Positions 12,010 to 25,500 of a stretch of 64,000 nucleotides of DNA are shown here, piece by piece. Position 1 is the first letter of the stretch. Each line of letters begins with the position of its first letter. The notes under the pieces are model-generated. The model saw only the letters and a list, made by a program, of their open reading frames with translations, was not told the DNA's origin and ran no database searches. The DNA is from Atherix ibis (lineage: Eukaryota > Arthropoda > Insecta > Diptera > Athericidae), in NCBI GenBank assembly GCA_958298945.1, contig OY282610.1, forward strand, positions 33,301,667-33,365,666, given 5' to 3'. A program made the translations under genes and the position numbers.

Positions 12010-13425
12010 TTATTTATGTAAAATATTTTTTTTTATTAAATATTTAATGTAATGCATTTTTAAAAACTATTTACTTTTTTGAAACAACGTCTTTATAGCT
12101 CAGTCAAACACTTATTATACTCGAACCAAATGAACAAATTACCAATGATTTTGTTAATTATTTTATATAAAAAAATCCTTTTCTAATAAAATATTCATTT
12201 TTTTTTCTTGCAGATTTAATAATAATAATAAATTTTGTTCTTTATCACGAGATGATGGGAACTGATTACGAGTGCTATAAAAAACAACAAATAGATTGTA
12301 AGCCTGCCAAAACTTCAATGCTTATGAAGTTAAGTTGATTATCGTGAATTAAGGTAAATCATCTAAAAACAACAGAAAATTCAACAAAAAAATTTTTAAA
12401 AAAAAAAATAAAAAATAAATAAATAAAAAGGATATGAAAAATAATTCAATTCTTATTAGCAACAACCACCGGAGCAACAAATAACTTGGCAAACAACAAA
12501 TGTTTATCTGTCTTCCTTCTGTCTAAGCAAAAAATACTAAAACGAAAGATATCAAAAATAGAAAGAAAAAAACAAAATAAAAATACAGACATTTTGGTTG
12601 CGTTTTCTTTTTTAGCCTCATAGCTTAAAAAATATTACAAAAAAAAAAATGAATACGACAATTTTTTTTTTTATTATAACATATTAAGGATGATGTGTTT
12701 ACTATAAAATATTGAATGCTATAAATTTTCTTTAAAATTGAAATTAAAACAAAAGAATTTATGTCAATTATTATTTGAAAAGGAAACTAAGACCAAACAC
12801 TAAAAATTCAAATTTATCGGGACAAGTTAATAATAAATACGTTAAAAAAAAAATAATTAAAAAATAATAATGAGAAAAGTTTATGGGAAATTGTTATTAT
12901 TTTATTTGCAAAACGTCTACAACAAACACGTATGTACAAATGGTGGTCAATGAAAATTGTGGAAAATTCTTAATTTAACATCATTTATTATTCATATAAC
13001 TTGAATATAAACTTTCCAAAAACAAACGAAAAAAAATTAAAATATAAATCATATTTTTTATTGAAAATTTCATCATGCGGTAGTGTTTTTTTTCCCTTCT
13101 CTCCATGGATTTGGATTATTTTTTATAAAAAAAAAAAAATAAATTAACTTTTAATAATTATAATTGAATTGAAATTTATGGTGCTGATTAAATAATAATT
13201 AGAAGTTTTCTATTCATTTTTATTAATAGTGATTAAATAAATAAGTTAAATAAGAAAAATTTCAACAAAACAAAAATAATAATTCAGTGAATTAGATGTA
13301 AAGAGCAAAGAAAAAATAGTTTTTTATTATTATTATTGTTATATGCAGAGAATAATTAATTTTAAATGAGAATAATTAAAAAGTTCAATAAAAAAGTGGT
13401 GAAATATTTTTTTTGAGAAGCTGTT
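12010..13425. other. AT-rich sequence upstream of the predicted first NfI exon
   Basis: Very A/T-rich with short tandem A-runs. A more mixed patch lies at 12230-12360 and 12460-12540. No gene or element recognised. If 13471 is the true start codon this would hold the 5' UTR or promoter, but I see no convincing TATA or initiator. Confidence 0.35.
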
Positions 13426-13470
13426 ACGAAGGGGAAGTCCCGATTCAATATAGGGCGGTGCTGTGAAGGC

Positions 13471-13551
13471 ATGTTCATACCTGATTCATTAAGGAGCTGT
13501 ATGATCGAGACGGACGTATCATCATATCTTCAGACGCCATCCTCAGGACAG
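13471..13551 (+). CDS. NfI: NfI predicted first coding exon
   Basis: The ATG opens 27 codons ending [11 protein letters not shown], then CAG/GTGCTT as donor. It ends in phase 0, exactly what the next exon (starting GAT GAG TTT) needs. In vertebrate NFI a short variable first exon also joins in phase 0 just before DEFHPF. The segment 13430-13640 is clearly less AT-rich than its surroundings. The frame is open upstream to a TGA at about 13414, so 13471 or the later ATG at 13501 could be the start. The donor is weak after the first two bases. An alternative promoter and exon elsewhere is quite possible. Confidence 0.55.
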
Positions 13552-16500
13552 GTGCTTGTGCTCTTCTGCTACCAACCAGCCGAAATCCATATCATATGTA
13601 ATTAACATATGTCATTAACATAAATGATGTTGTACGTGTACGTGTGTACGTCCCTTAAAATCAAAAAAAAAAAACAAACCAAAAAAAAAGGAACAGAAAT
13701 TTTTTTTCAATTATTATTTTCTTCCAAAATCTTAAGAAAAACTAAAGAATAACAACAAAAAATCATTTACCAAAACTAAAGATAATCAATTTTCTAAATA
13801 TACATACAAATACATATATATATATATACATATAATATACAAATTACAATTACGTAATTATATATATTATTTGTATATGTGTATAAATTTGCGTATAAAA
13901 TTTTTATATTTTAATATATATATATATATTTTTTTGTTGTTGATTAATTTTGTTGTTTTCTTTATCAATCTTTTAATATTATTTAAATAATTTTTAAATC
14001 TTGAAATGAGACCATTACGTATTTTATTACAAAATATATCATATTTTCCTGCATTTATTATCGTATATGTATTTAAAGATGAAAAGACTACAAGAAAAGA
14101 AAAAAAAAACACTTTATAAATAATAATCGTATATGTGAACCCTTTATGATAAATAAACTTTAATGGGCATAATTGATTCAGATGAAATAAAATTTTGAAA
14201 TAAATATGTTACATCAATGAACATTTGAACGGTTTAAATAGAATTTATCTTCATTTCCCAATATCCAAACCAGTTAGTGTGTCTTTGTTTATGTTCGTTT
14301 GATATTTTTGAATGTGAATTTATCATTATTTCTTATTAACTATTGTAAATATAATAAAAATATTACTTTTTGACTATCCATTCTTCTGAATCAGTGTTAA
14401 TTATAAGAAATTTCGTTATTTTTTTTTTAATAAAAAGAAGGACGATTTTTTTATAGCGAATTAATATCTTTAATGGCATCTTCAATTTGTCCAACTGATG
14501 ACAGTACACATCAGAATTGATCGTTGTGTTGCTCGATAGAAGCTTAAAATAAACCATTCCTTTGAAATCCCACCAAACAGAACCTTTTTTTTTGATGAAT
14601 ATTGGCTTTCGAAGTGCTTTGAGCCAGTTCATCTTTTCAACTTTAGGATCTTTTGCGTTTAACATTGTTGTAAACAACCCATTTTTCATTCCCAGTGATG
14701 ATATACTTCAACTAATGGATCATTTTCTTGTCGTTTGAGAAGCAAATCACAAACGTCAATGCGACGGTATAAATTTTTTTCTATAGTAAAAAAGTAAAAT
14801 ATACCAAAAATTACTTTTCAAACAACCCAATAAAATAGTTTAGAACTTAGATAGGCCTCTCCAAAAAAAAAAAAAATTTCTGTCAAATTATTTCCAAAAA
14901 TATATTTACAAAAATTTCAGATTTTTGTTTCAGAAAAAAACACTGGCATTATTCTAAATAATCATATGATTTTAAGTTACTTTACGTATAAAATTATCTA
15001 TGATAATGGATAAAATTGTACTTTTTTTGTTTGTTGAATTATTAAACTTACCGATATCTGTCAAAAATTATAATTTTAAACAAAGCTTAAATTTGCATGT
15101 TGTTCGGTATGTTACCATATAAAACTCGTCAAAAGTCTATAAAATAAATAACCAAATCAAAAATACTGTTCAATTTAATTTCGAAAAATGAAAATTCAAT
15201 ACATGAAGTATTCCTGCCATAAGTATACGAGTTGTTCGACTTATCACCGCTAGAAGTAAATATAGCCTAGAAGTTCTTTACTCTAAGGTTTAGAGACAGA
15301 TACCCTGTATTTCTTATATACGAAGGTCGTTCAATAAGTCCTTAGAAAATCCAAGAAATTGCGCTCGTAGTGTCGGTAAAGATTTGTAAGTAGCATTATC
15401 GACAGGAAAGCTGTCAAAATTTCAGCTCGATCCATAGCGTAGGTCAATTTCTATCGTCGATTAAAGTTAACGACATTTATTTGTGCATAACAATGGAAAA
15501 AAGCGAGTTTAGGGCTGGCACCATTTGAAAGGCTTAAGCCCGAAAGAAATCAAAGCCGAGTTGGATGCAGTTCATGGCACATCTGCACCTGTGTTTGCGA
15601 CGGTTTACAATTGGGTGAATGAATTTAAACGTGGCCGTTCATCCACAAAAAAAGAACATCGTTCAGGACGCCCAGTTGAGGGGTCTACTCCTGAAATCAT
15701 CGACAAAATCCACGATCTGATTTTGAACGATCGGCGAATTAAAGTGCGCGAATTAGTTGAGGCCACGGGCATATCACAAGGTACAGTCACTTCAATTTTG
15801 CATGAAAAATTGTCTGTGAAAAAAATTTCGGCAAGATGGGTGCCGCGTTTGCTCTCAGAGGAGAATAAGCGCAATCGTGCAGTGGACTCTGAGGCTATGT
15901 TGGCACTCTTTCATCGCAATCCTACCGAATTCTTTCGTCGATATGTCACTGTGGACGAAACCTGGATACACTACTACACTCCACAAACGAAGAGACTGTC
16001 ATCACAGTGGATTTTCAAGGGTGAACGGGCTCCGAAGAAGGCAAAAACTGTGCCACGGTCTTTTGGAATTCGCAGGGCATCATTTTTATCGTCTACTTGG
16101 AAAAAGGAAAAACAATAACAGGAGCGTATTACGCGTCGTTATTGCAACGGTTGAGCGAGGAAATCAAAGAGAAACGCCCCCATCTGAAGAAGAAAAAAAT
16201 CCTCTTGCATCAGGACAACGCGCGTGTGCACACCTGCGCTGTTTCCATGGCCAAAATTGTGGAATTGAGAATGGAATTGTTGCAGCATCCCGCTTAATCA
16301 ACAGATTTTGCCCCGAGTGACTATTTTCTTCTCCCCAATCTGAAGAAATGGCTTGGCGGACGACGGTTCACTTCCAACGAGGACGTCATTGCTCAAACGG
16401 ATGAGTATTTTGCAGAACTTCCGAAATCCTATTTTTTGGACAAGATAAAATTTTTGGAAAAACGGTTGGAAAAGTGTATAGAGCTAAAAAAAGATTATGT

Positions 16501-19500
16501 TGAAAAATAAAAATTTTTTTTTTTTAAAAACAGTTTTTTTCCATCTTTTTCTAAGGACTTATTGAACGACCCTCGTATTAAATAAAGATAACAAAAAATC
16601 GATTTTTTTTAAATTTTCCCATTTCGAATTTTCAATTAAAATAATTTTTCGACACAATTCATTTAATATTTTTTAACTTAATCAACTGATTTAATTAATT
16701 TATTCCAACACTTCAAATGTGCAAAATTGAAGGGATTTTTCCTAAACTACTAAACAACTCGTAAAAATCGTGTAAAAACTTTCGACAAAAGTATCACGTT
16801 TCACGATTTAAAGAATAAAGTTTTCGTTAACGATAATCTAAGCAAGATTATCGTATTTTATTTTTCCTTAAATTAAAGGTCTTTACTTTAATATTAACGG
16901 AATTTAATATTTCCTCCCTTATTATAACTAGAAAATATGATTTTCACTTAATTACAAAAATTACATGTTACTTGTTAGAACTGACAAATGTTCATTGATG
17001 CTTTCGAAAAATATTAATAATATTTTTATTAAAAATAGAAAAACAATTTAATAACTTAAATTAAATAAATAAATTTTATAAATGTTCATTTCCCTTCTAC
17101 TATGATTGTTTATAGTTTTTTTTTTCTTTTTTTCTTTTCAAAAATAAATAATTACCGAACAAATTTACTCAGTATAAATTCGATAAAAAACAAAATTTCT
17201 TTATTTTATATATGCACGCCTCCACAAATCTTGATGTCAATCGATGTTTTGATGTGATTTCATTTAAGCTTTTAATTCTTTAAAATAATCAATTAAAAAT
17301 ATATTATATACAATAATAATTATAAAGTAACAACAATTATTAATTTTTGGAATTAACACAATTCCATTTTTAGTATTTTTTATTTTTATTTATTAAAATA
17401 TATGATTTTTTATTTTTTATAAAAATTTTATTTGAACTTTTTTAATTGATTTCACTTAACGCTTTTTAGAAATTTTCTTTTTTAAAATAATTATTATCTT
17501 AGCTTTTATAATATATTAGTAGAAATGTGCTTTTAAATAGTAGAAAAATTTCTTTTTTATTTTTTCTTATTTTAACTTAAAATATTTAAAAAATATTTTT
17601 AATTTTAATTTAGTTTTCATTATTTATATTTTATTTAACGATATATTTTTTTATAGTTTTTTTTTTGTAGTTTTCTTTGCGATTAATTTACAAATAGTAT
17701 AACTAAATTAGTTCAGTGTTAGTTCACTTTACCCGCTTCAATTTAGAGATTCTGTGTTTTTGTATAAATACTTTATGCGCTTGGTTTGAGTTTTTTTTTT
17801 TAAAGCTTTATCTGTAGTAAAATAATTAGATAAATATATAATATTTGTTAATTGCGTAGCTTTTGAATAAAAACAATTTTTTTTTTTTGGGTTAATTTAT
17901 TTTCTATTTGGATAATAGATAATATATTTAGAATATTGAAGAAACTTTTACAAATAAATTTTCAAATGCGAAAAGAAAATAAAACCAGCTATTTTTTGAA
18001 ATTTTTTTTTTTAATAATTAATTTTATGTTTAGTTTATTTATAATATATTTTTTTTAAATATAATATTTTTCAAATTGAATTGAAAACTATATATTCCTG
18101 GCTGACATTTTATATAAAAATTATAAAATAAAAGAAAAATGAAAATGAGATTGAATTGGTGTCTTCGTAAAATGTTCCTTAAAATATTATAATATTATTA
18201 TTAGATTTTTAAAAAAAAATTAACACTAAATTTTTATTATGAACAGAAAAATCTTTTTTTCTATTAAATTCTATTAAAAAACCTTTTTTTCTATTAGAAA
18301 AACCTTTTACTCTTTAAATTGATTTTTATTTTAATTTTAATTTTTAATAATAAAGTGGCTTGATAGGTAATTAATTTTTAGAATTTCATAAAATTTAAGA
18401 AAAAAGTAAAATAAACTTATTAACATAAAAAGAGATAATAAGCTTTTGCCTAAATACACTACCAATCAAAAATATTTAGCCGCGTAAATAAATGAAAAAA
18501 AAAACAAATAAATGATTTACAATAAATTAAGTTAATTTTAAAATAAATACTTTTAAAGAAACATTTTCTCAAATATTTTTTTTTTTACAAAACATTATAA
18601 AAGGTTGAATTTTTGAATTTTCTATAAAATAAATTTTCCTATAAAATAATTTTTTTTAATTAATTGCATATTTTTTGTTAATAGAAAATATAATTTTTGA
18701 TAATCGAATATTTATGAGCGGTAGTGTACTTGCTTGTCTCTATTTTATGAAATTTTTTTTAAAATATCAAAATTTCTTACATGCAAAAGTTTATCCAATT
18801 AGTAATTCGGAAAGTAAAATGAAATAAAACATATTTTTAATTAAATTTAAAAAAAAAAGTTTATTTGATTATATTAAATAAACCTTTTAATTATATAAAA
18901 AATATAATATTATTCAAATGATTTCTTCAAAACTCCCTATGAGGTAATTTTTCATGACTTTTTCGCACATTTTAAATGATATTAATTTTTAAATGGTCTA
19001 AATTTTAAAAATATAATTTTTGGTATAGTCTTTTTAAAAAAAAGCCCAACGCCATAAAATATTACGACCTTGAAAGTTAGCTAACATTACCAAATCTTAA
19101 AATTATATGCTTGCGAACTTTTTGTGCAATAAAAACAAATTTGTCATGTTGTGTGGCTTATGGCACCGTCTTGTTAAAACCACATATAGCCAAGAATAAA
19201 AATTTTAAGTTCAAGCCTTAAAAATTTGTTCACAATTACTTGTGGTATTTTAAAGCCCCATATATATATATATATAATTTTATTTATTAACGTTTAAATT
19301 AAGCTGGAAATCAGCATAGTTGTTGAAGAAAATTTTGTTCTAAAAAGCAGCATCTAAAGTTTTTTCTTCCAACACTTAAACGGTGTATCTTCTCTAAAAT
19401 TTTCGCATATGATTATAATTAAAGTTTTTTCTTCCAACACTTAAACGGTGTATCTTCTCTAAAATTTTCGCATATGATTATAATTAATAATATATAAAAT

Positions 19501-22500
19501 AAATTGGCAAATTTTATTCTAAATAAATTATACTAAAACTAATATTATTATATAATAACTATTAAATAAAAAGAAGCTATACTTTCCAAATTATAAATTT
19601 TATAATTCTTTACTTCACGAATAATTTTAAAAAAATTTCACTTTTAGTGAAATTTTTTAATGTTTTTTTTTGTATTATGAATAATTTTACATATATTCTT
19701 TAATTTGAATAATTCATTTTATCCGTTTTAAAAGGATAAATAATTAAAAATAATTCTATAAACATCATATTAAAATTATTATAATAAAAAATAAAAAAAA
19801 AAAATTATACTTCAATTTATTTATTTATTTTCAATAAAATTATTAAATCTAAATAAAAATAGAATAACAAATATACTCGCATACATACAGATAGAAATTA
19901 ATTATAATTAATATAAATGAAAAAAAAATAAAAAAAATCAATTTGAAAATGGCTGCCAAATATAACTTATAATATAAATATTTATTTAAGATAACATTTA
20001 TTGTTTGTTTTTTAATTTTCATTTGATTTGTCTTGTATTAATTAATATATTATTAAGTCAAAAATAAAAGACAAAAAAAAATATTATAGTCACTAAATTG
20101 AATATTCAAAAATAAAATAAAAATAAAAATTAATTTCATTTCAAATAATTATTTTTCAACTTATTTTTTTTTACAAGAATTCTCTTAAAAATGAATTATT
20201 AGATTTTGTTTTTTTGTTTTTTGTTCTCTAACTTTTATTTAACGTATATATATCTTAAATTGTATAAAATATTAACTATACAATATAATTATTCATAAAT
20301 ATAGTGCAGATTTTTTTAATTTACATAATTTAATTTTTATAATTTTTTAATTTTTTTTTTTAATTTAAAGTTATTGAATTGAAATTAATTTTATTGTTTA
20401 TTCTTAATAATAATTTTGCGTTTGTAATATTTCTATTAATACTATTGTATATTAACTTTGTTTTAATTTTTTTTTATAAGAAAATTAGATAGTTTTTCTT
20501 TATTTTGTTTTCTGTTAAATAAATTTTAAGCTATATTTCACACAAACATTGATTGCCACTCTAGATCTGCTATTTTATAAAGTTAATAATAAAAAAATAT
20601 GGAGAAAAATTTTATTCCACTATTAGTGTGGACCCATCGTAATTAAAAGATAATAACAAAAAAAACATTTATTTCGGTCGGTATTTACAATATTATTTTC
20701 ATATTAAAAATTGAATTATCAACAAGAGTTTACTTTGTATTTATTGATAAGGTAAAAAAAAAAAATCAATAAAAAAATAATATGCAGTGATTGGTTCTAC
20801 GGTCAAAAAAAAAACCTAAGGTCAAAAATATCTATTTTGTTAATTAGAAATTTTTAGAAAAATCAAAATTTAATTTAATTTGAATTTAGTTTGGGACGTC
20901 TACACACGTTGACTGTTTTCTACCTTTCTTTCTCGCTCTCTATTCTCTCTCTTTCTCTTTCTCTCTCTTTCTCTTTTTTCTCACATACACTTAATAATTC
21001 CACATAACAAAATTAAAAAAAAAAGAAAGAAAATATCTTCATTTATTTCTTATTCACTCTTTAACTATTTTAATCTCTTTCGTTAATTAATAAATTTACA
21101 ATGCATTTGAACGAAAAACATTAATTAAAAACCAAAAAAAAAAATTTTCATTTCCCAAAATCTATAAAAAAAAAATAAAAAATTACTAAATTTTTTGAAT
21201 GAAAATTCATTTCGAAATTTTTATAATTTTCCAAAAAAATCATATTTAATAAGTTAAAAAATTTTCAAATTTTCCTTCTTTTTTTTCCCTTTAATTTAAC
21301 ATAATTTATTTATGCCGCCAATGAAAGAAAGAGAAAATTACAATTTACTAATTAATCATTTTGTATATAAAATATTGAGTGAATTAAGAAATAATTTAAA
21401 AAAAAAAAAAAAAGTATTTCTTTTTTTCCAAAATCCACAACACAATAAAAGCCTTCTTATATTATGTAATTTCGGTGTTTGGAGCATTGTTTTATAATAT
21501 TTTTATATATAAATATCTACAATACATATTAAAATCTATAATTAATATTTATTTAAAATAGAAAAACAAACAAAAAAATCTTCTTTTTTTTTTTAAATTG
21601 TAAACATTTAAATTGTAATAAGTAAAATTTCCCTAACAAGGAATATAGATTTTTTCAATTTCTCATAAAAAAAAATCCTTAAAAAAGGAATATAGATTTT
21701 TTGTTTTGTTTTTCTATATTGTGATTTTTAAATATAAGATGTTCTATTATTTTAATATTATTCCTTTTTCAAATAACTACAATACATTTAATAAAATTGT
21801 TAAGTTTAGTTTTTATTTTTAATAATTTAATTTTATTATTTTTCTTTTTTTTTCTATATTTAATTTTATTAAATAGGTTTGAATAAATTGATAGTAGTAA
21901 TAATATTTATTATAAATGATTTTTTAACAAATAAAAAATATGAGAAACTTTTGGGGTATAGTAAAGGCGGGCACTCTTATTAAATTTTATTGTTGGTATA
22001 TTTAAGTCTTGTTTTCAAGAGAATAAATGTGAATTGGATTAATTTAATTTTAATTAATCGATTTTTTTTCTAGTTACTCGTAGTTGAGTGCAGTTAAAAA
22101 TATTTGATAGCATCTTTTTCAACAAAAAGTCAAGAATTTATCAAACATACCCTAAAATACACAAATTTTCATAGACATGAAACGAAAAAACGATTGATTT
22201 TTTTACAATTAATTCTACTTTAAGAATTTTATTTCTTATTAAAAAAGATATCCATGATATGATACCATAAATGTATCATTTAAAATTTTTTAGATATGAT
22301 ACCATAAATGTTAATGGTAAATTTTTTAAAATTATTTATTTATCGATATTGAGTTGTGTTATAGCCAGTTTAGCTAATTACATTGTCACTGTAAATTCAT
22401 CATTTCATAATTATTATTAATTGGTAAAATTTTAAAATTTCATCTATTTTTTTTTTACAAAAACTAAATTTTTTTTAACATTAAAAATTTGTTTTTTTTT

Positions 22501-25500
22501 GTTGCAAGAAACACGTGAAAATTATTTTACAAAAAAAAACAACTCTTTACAAAAATAATATTTTCTGGTTTATTTTACTATTAATATATAAAAGTTGAGA
22601 AAAGAAATATGCTTTATGCCCGAAACAACAATATTACTCTATGATATTTGCCTTTAGATAAATCCTTGCAGATTCTGCTGCCATCTATTGCATGAATCCT
22701 GATATATAAATAGGAATATGAATAAATTTGGCTAATAAAGAGTGTCCCAAATATCAAAGCAAGAACATTGAATTGTTTCCTGGGCTGTATGGTTATGTGG
22801 CACCGTCTTGTTGACACCACATTTAGTCCACATCCATATCTTGCAAATTTAGGTACAAAAAACTGAATTATCATGTCGTGATAGGGAATACCATTAAGTC
22901 TTATTGCCTGACAAGCTGCATTTTCGAAGAAGAATGGTCCAGTGATAACTTCAGTCTAAAATCCGCACCGTGGAGCCTCATTGCTGAAGATGATTTTAGT
23001 CGAAAAATAAGAATCCACTTGTTGTTGTTCCATAATCCATTTAGCTCCAGTTCTTGAGTCAATTGAACTTTGTAAGCACGAAAATTCAAATCTTTCATGA
23101 CAATACGCTGTAAAGAGCATCTCGAAAAATCCAATTCATGACCACGGTGTCGAAATGACGTTGCTGGACTCTCAGCAACACTCTCACGAACTGCTTTGAT
23201 GTTTTGTATTGAACGACAAAAGGCCAGAGTGTTTAAGATCACTAATTGATCCAGTCTATCTAAATTTTTTAAATTAATCTCTTCACAATTGATGAAGTTA
23301 AATCACTATTCCAGCTTATCATCCCAATAATTGTATAAAATGGAAAAATATAGCTAACATGTGGCTAAAGTTGATATCCGACAGTGGCTGGCAAATGTGA
23401 TATTAGAAATAATAATCACATGATTACCCTTACGGGGGTTGGTGCATGTACAAAAAAAAAAGTCTGAGCAGTGACTAGGAATTTACAAAGTTCCTGACTG
23501 TAGCCTTATGAGCGGAGTTCAAACCGAAGTACTCTTAAAACTTTAATTGGTACCAAAATCCGGATCGCCAGGAGACCATACTGGAAATTATCTCGGGCGC
23601 TGTCACCTCTAATGACACCAGATATTTTAGATGGGCCTCATAACTAGCAGTTGAGGTAATCAGCTTGTAACTGATCAGTTATTGTGCGCTGATTGAGCGT
23701 ATCTCAATCCCTATAGCCGTAAGCAAATGGTGCTATCATGTCTAACGACCGATATAACATAGCGCATTAAATAAATGGAATATTATTTCGGACCCTATTT
23801 TGTACGAAAATTGCCTAAACTTAATTATTTTAAAAATTATGCACAAAAATGAAAATGCGTTGCTCTTTCATGAAACGTTCCATTTTTATTAATCTCAAAT
23901 TGTCAGCTGTCACGCTATCGTTTTTTTTTCGTTGGAAAAACTTTACCGCACAAATGGCGCCAAATTCAAATTTTGCGTAGCGGATTTTAATTACGTGTCA
24001 GAAATTAATTAATTTTCATTACTTAAACTTGTAATAATTTACAGATTTTTTGTTTGTTATTTTTCTAAGAAGATAAAAATTTTAATGAAACTAAAGTTTT
24101 GCAAAATGATCAACAAAAATTATTATGAATTTATAAACTTTCCGGAATGATATCGAACGGAGAGAAAATAAATTGAAATTTAAGATATAAATAAATCTGC
24201 GCTCCATTTTTATGAAGTTATAAATCATGCACTACTCGTATTTTGGACAAATAAAATTATAATCCTCTTTTATGATGCACAAAATAGAAATTTAATCAAA
24301 ATGAAATTATTGTCGTAAAGATAAATGTGGTGAAATGTATATTTTTTTTTTTTTTTTTTGTATATTTAACTGTACTCGTATTTAGTACGAATTTAAAATG
24401 CACATAACAAATGGATAATTTGTTAACCAGTAAATCAAATGAAGACAAATTGCAATAAAATCGAACTCAGCAAATCAATATGCGTTTTTGTGCATTCAAA
24501 TGTAATATTCTGAGAAGAAGAAGAAGAAAAAAAATCCATGCAAAATGCGTGCAAACATTTTTTTTCAAGTAAATGCATTCATTGGTTTGAAATGTATTAG
24601 AGAAGGTTTGGTAAAAATGCGAATCAAAAAAAAAAAAAATGAAAAAGAAAAGATAAATTTAACATGACATGAAATCCATTCCTGATAGTCAGGCCCATTT
24701 TGTCCATCCGTGTCCAATTTGAACGTATTCCAGTTAATGATATAAATTGTACAAACAGTAAAAGGGGGGCAAAACAACAGAAAATACCGTTCTAGGTGTG
24801 TTTGTTTTACTGGAAAACGAAACGTTACGCATAATAATTTCAGAGTTTGGTCAAAAAGGCAGCAGGCAGCATTCTGGAATATATGTTATATGCGCATACG
24901 AGTATACTCTAATCTGCATTGTCTTATGCAATTTAGAGGGATTACTAGTTCCGTAATTTCTAATAGTAATCCACCCTCCACCCCCCCTCCCCCTATCGTA
25001 TTTTTCCCTCTTATCTTAACCAGCATAAATACTTTTGCAAAATTTGTATGTACATAAATATGTACGATGAATTTCTATAAAATTGTTCATTTCTTAAATT
25101 TATTGCAATTGCCTTGTCCTGATTACAAATTACAAATTTTTATCGAATGCAAATAAATGACACTTTAATATATACAATATCGCCTATGAATAAACACTTA
25201 TTACTATCGTAGGCAAATAGGATTTATACTGTTTGTCTGAAATTCCATAATAAATGGAGAGAAAAAAATTCCATCACTGATTTAATAAAAAAGTTTTTTT
25301 TTTTTTTTTGCATTCATATATAAAATATTTTTAAATAATAGATGAAATTTTATAATTAATCTTTTTTTTATTATTAGAAAAGCTTTCTTTGCATTATAGA
25401 TTTAACTCTATCTCAAAAGTTTCTCTAAAAAATTATTTTCAAATCAATTGAAATTCACAAAAAAAAAAATATAAATAATATTTAATTTATTAAAGAAATT

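Noticed and set aside
15605..15874. 89-codon minus-strand frame
   Set aside because: Antisense shadow of the mariner transposase; the same shadow occurs at 63454-63723 in the sister copy.
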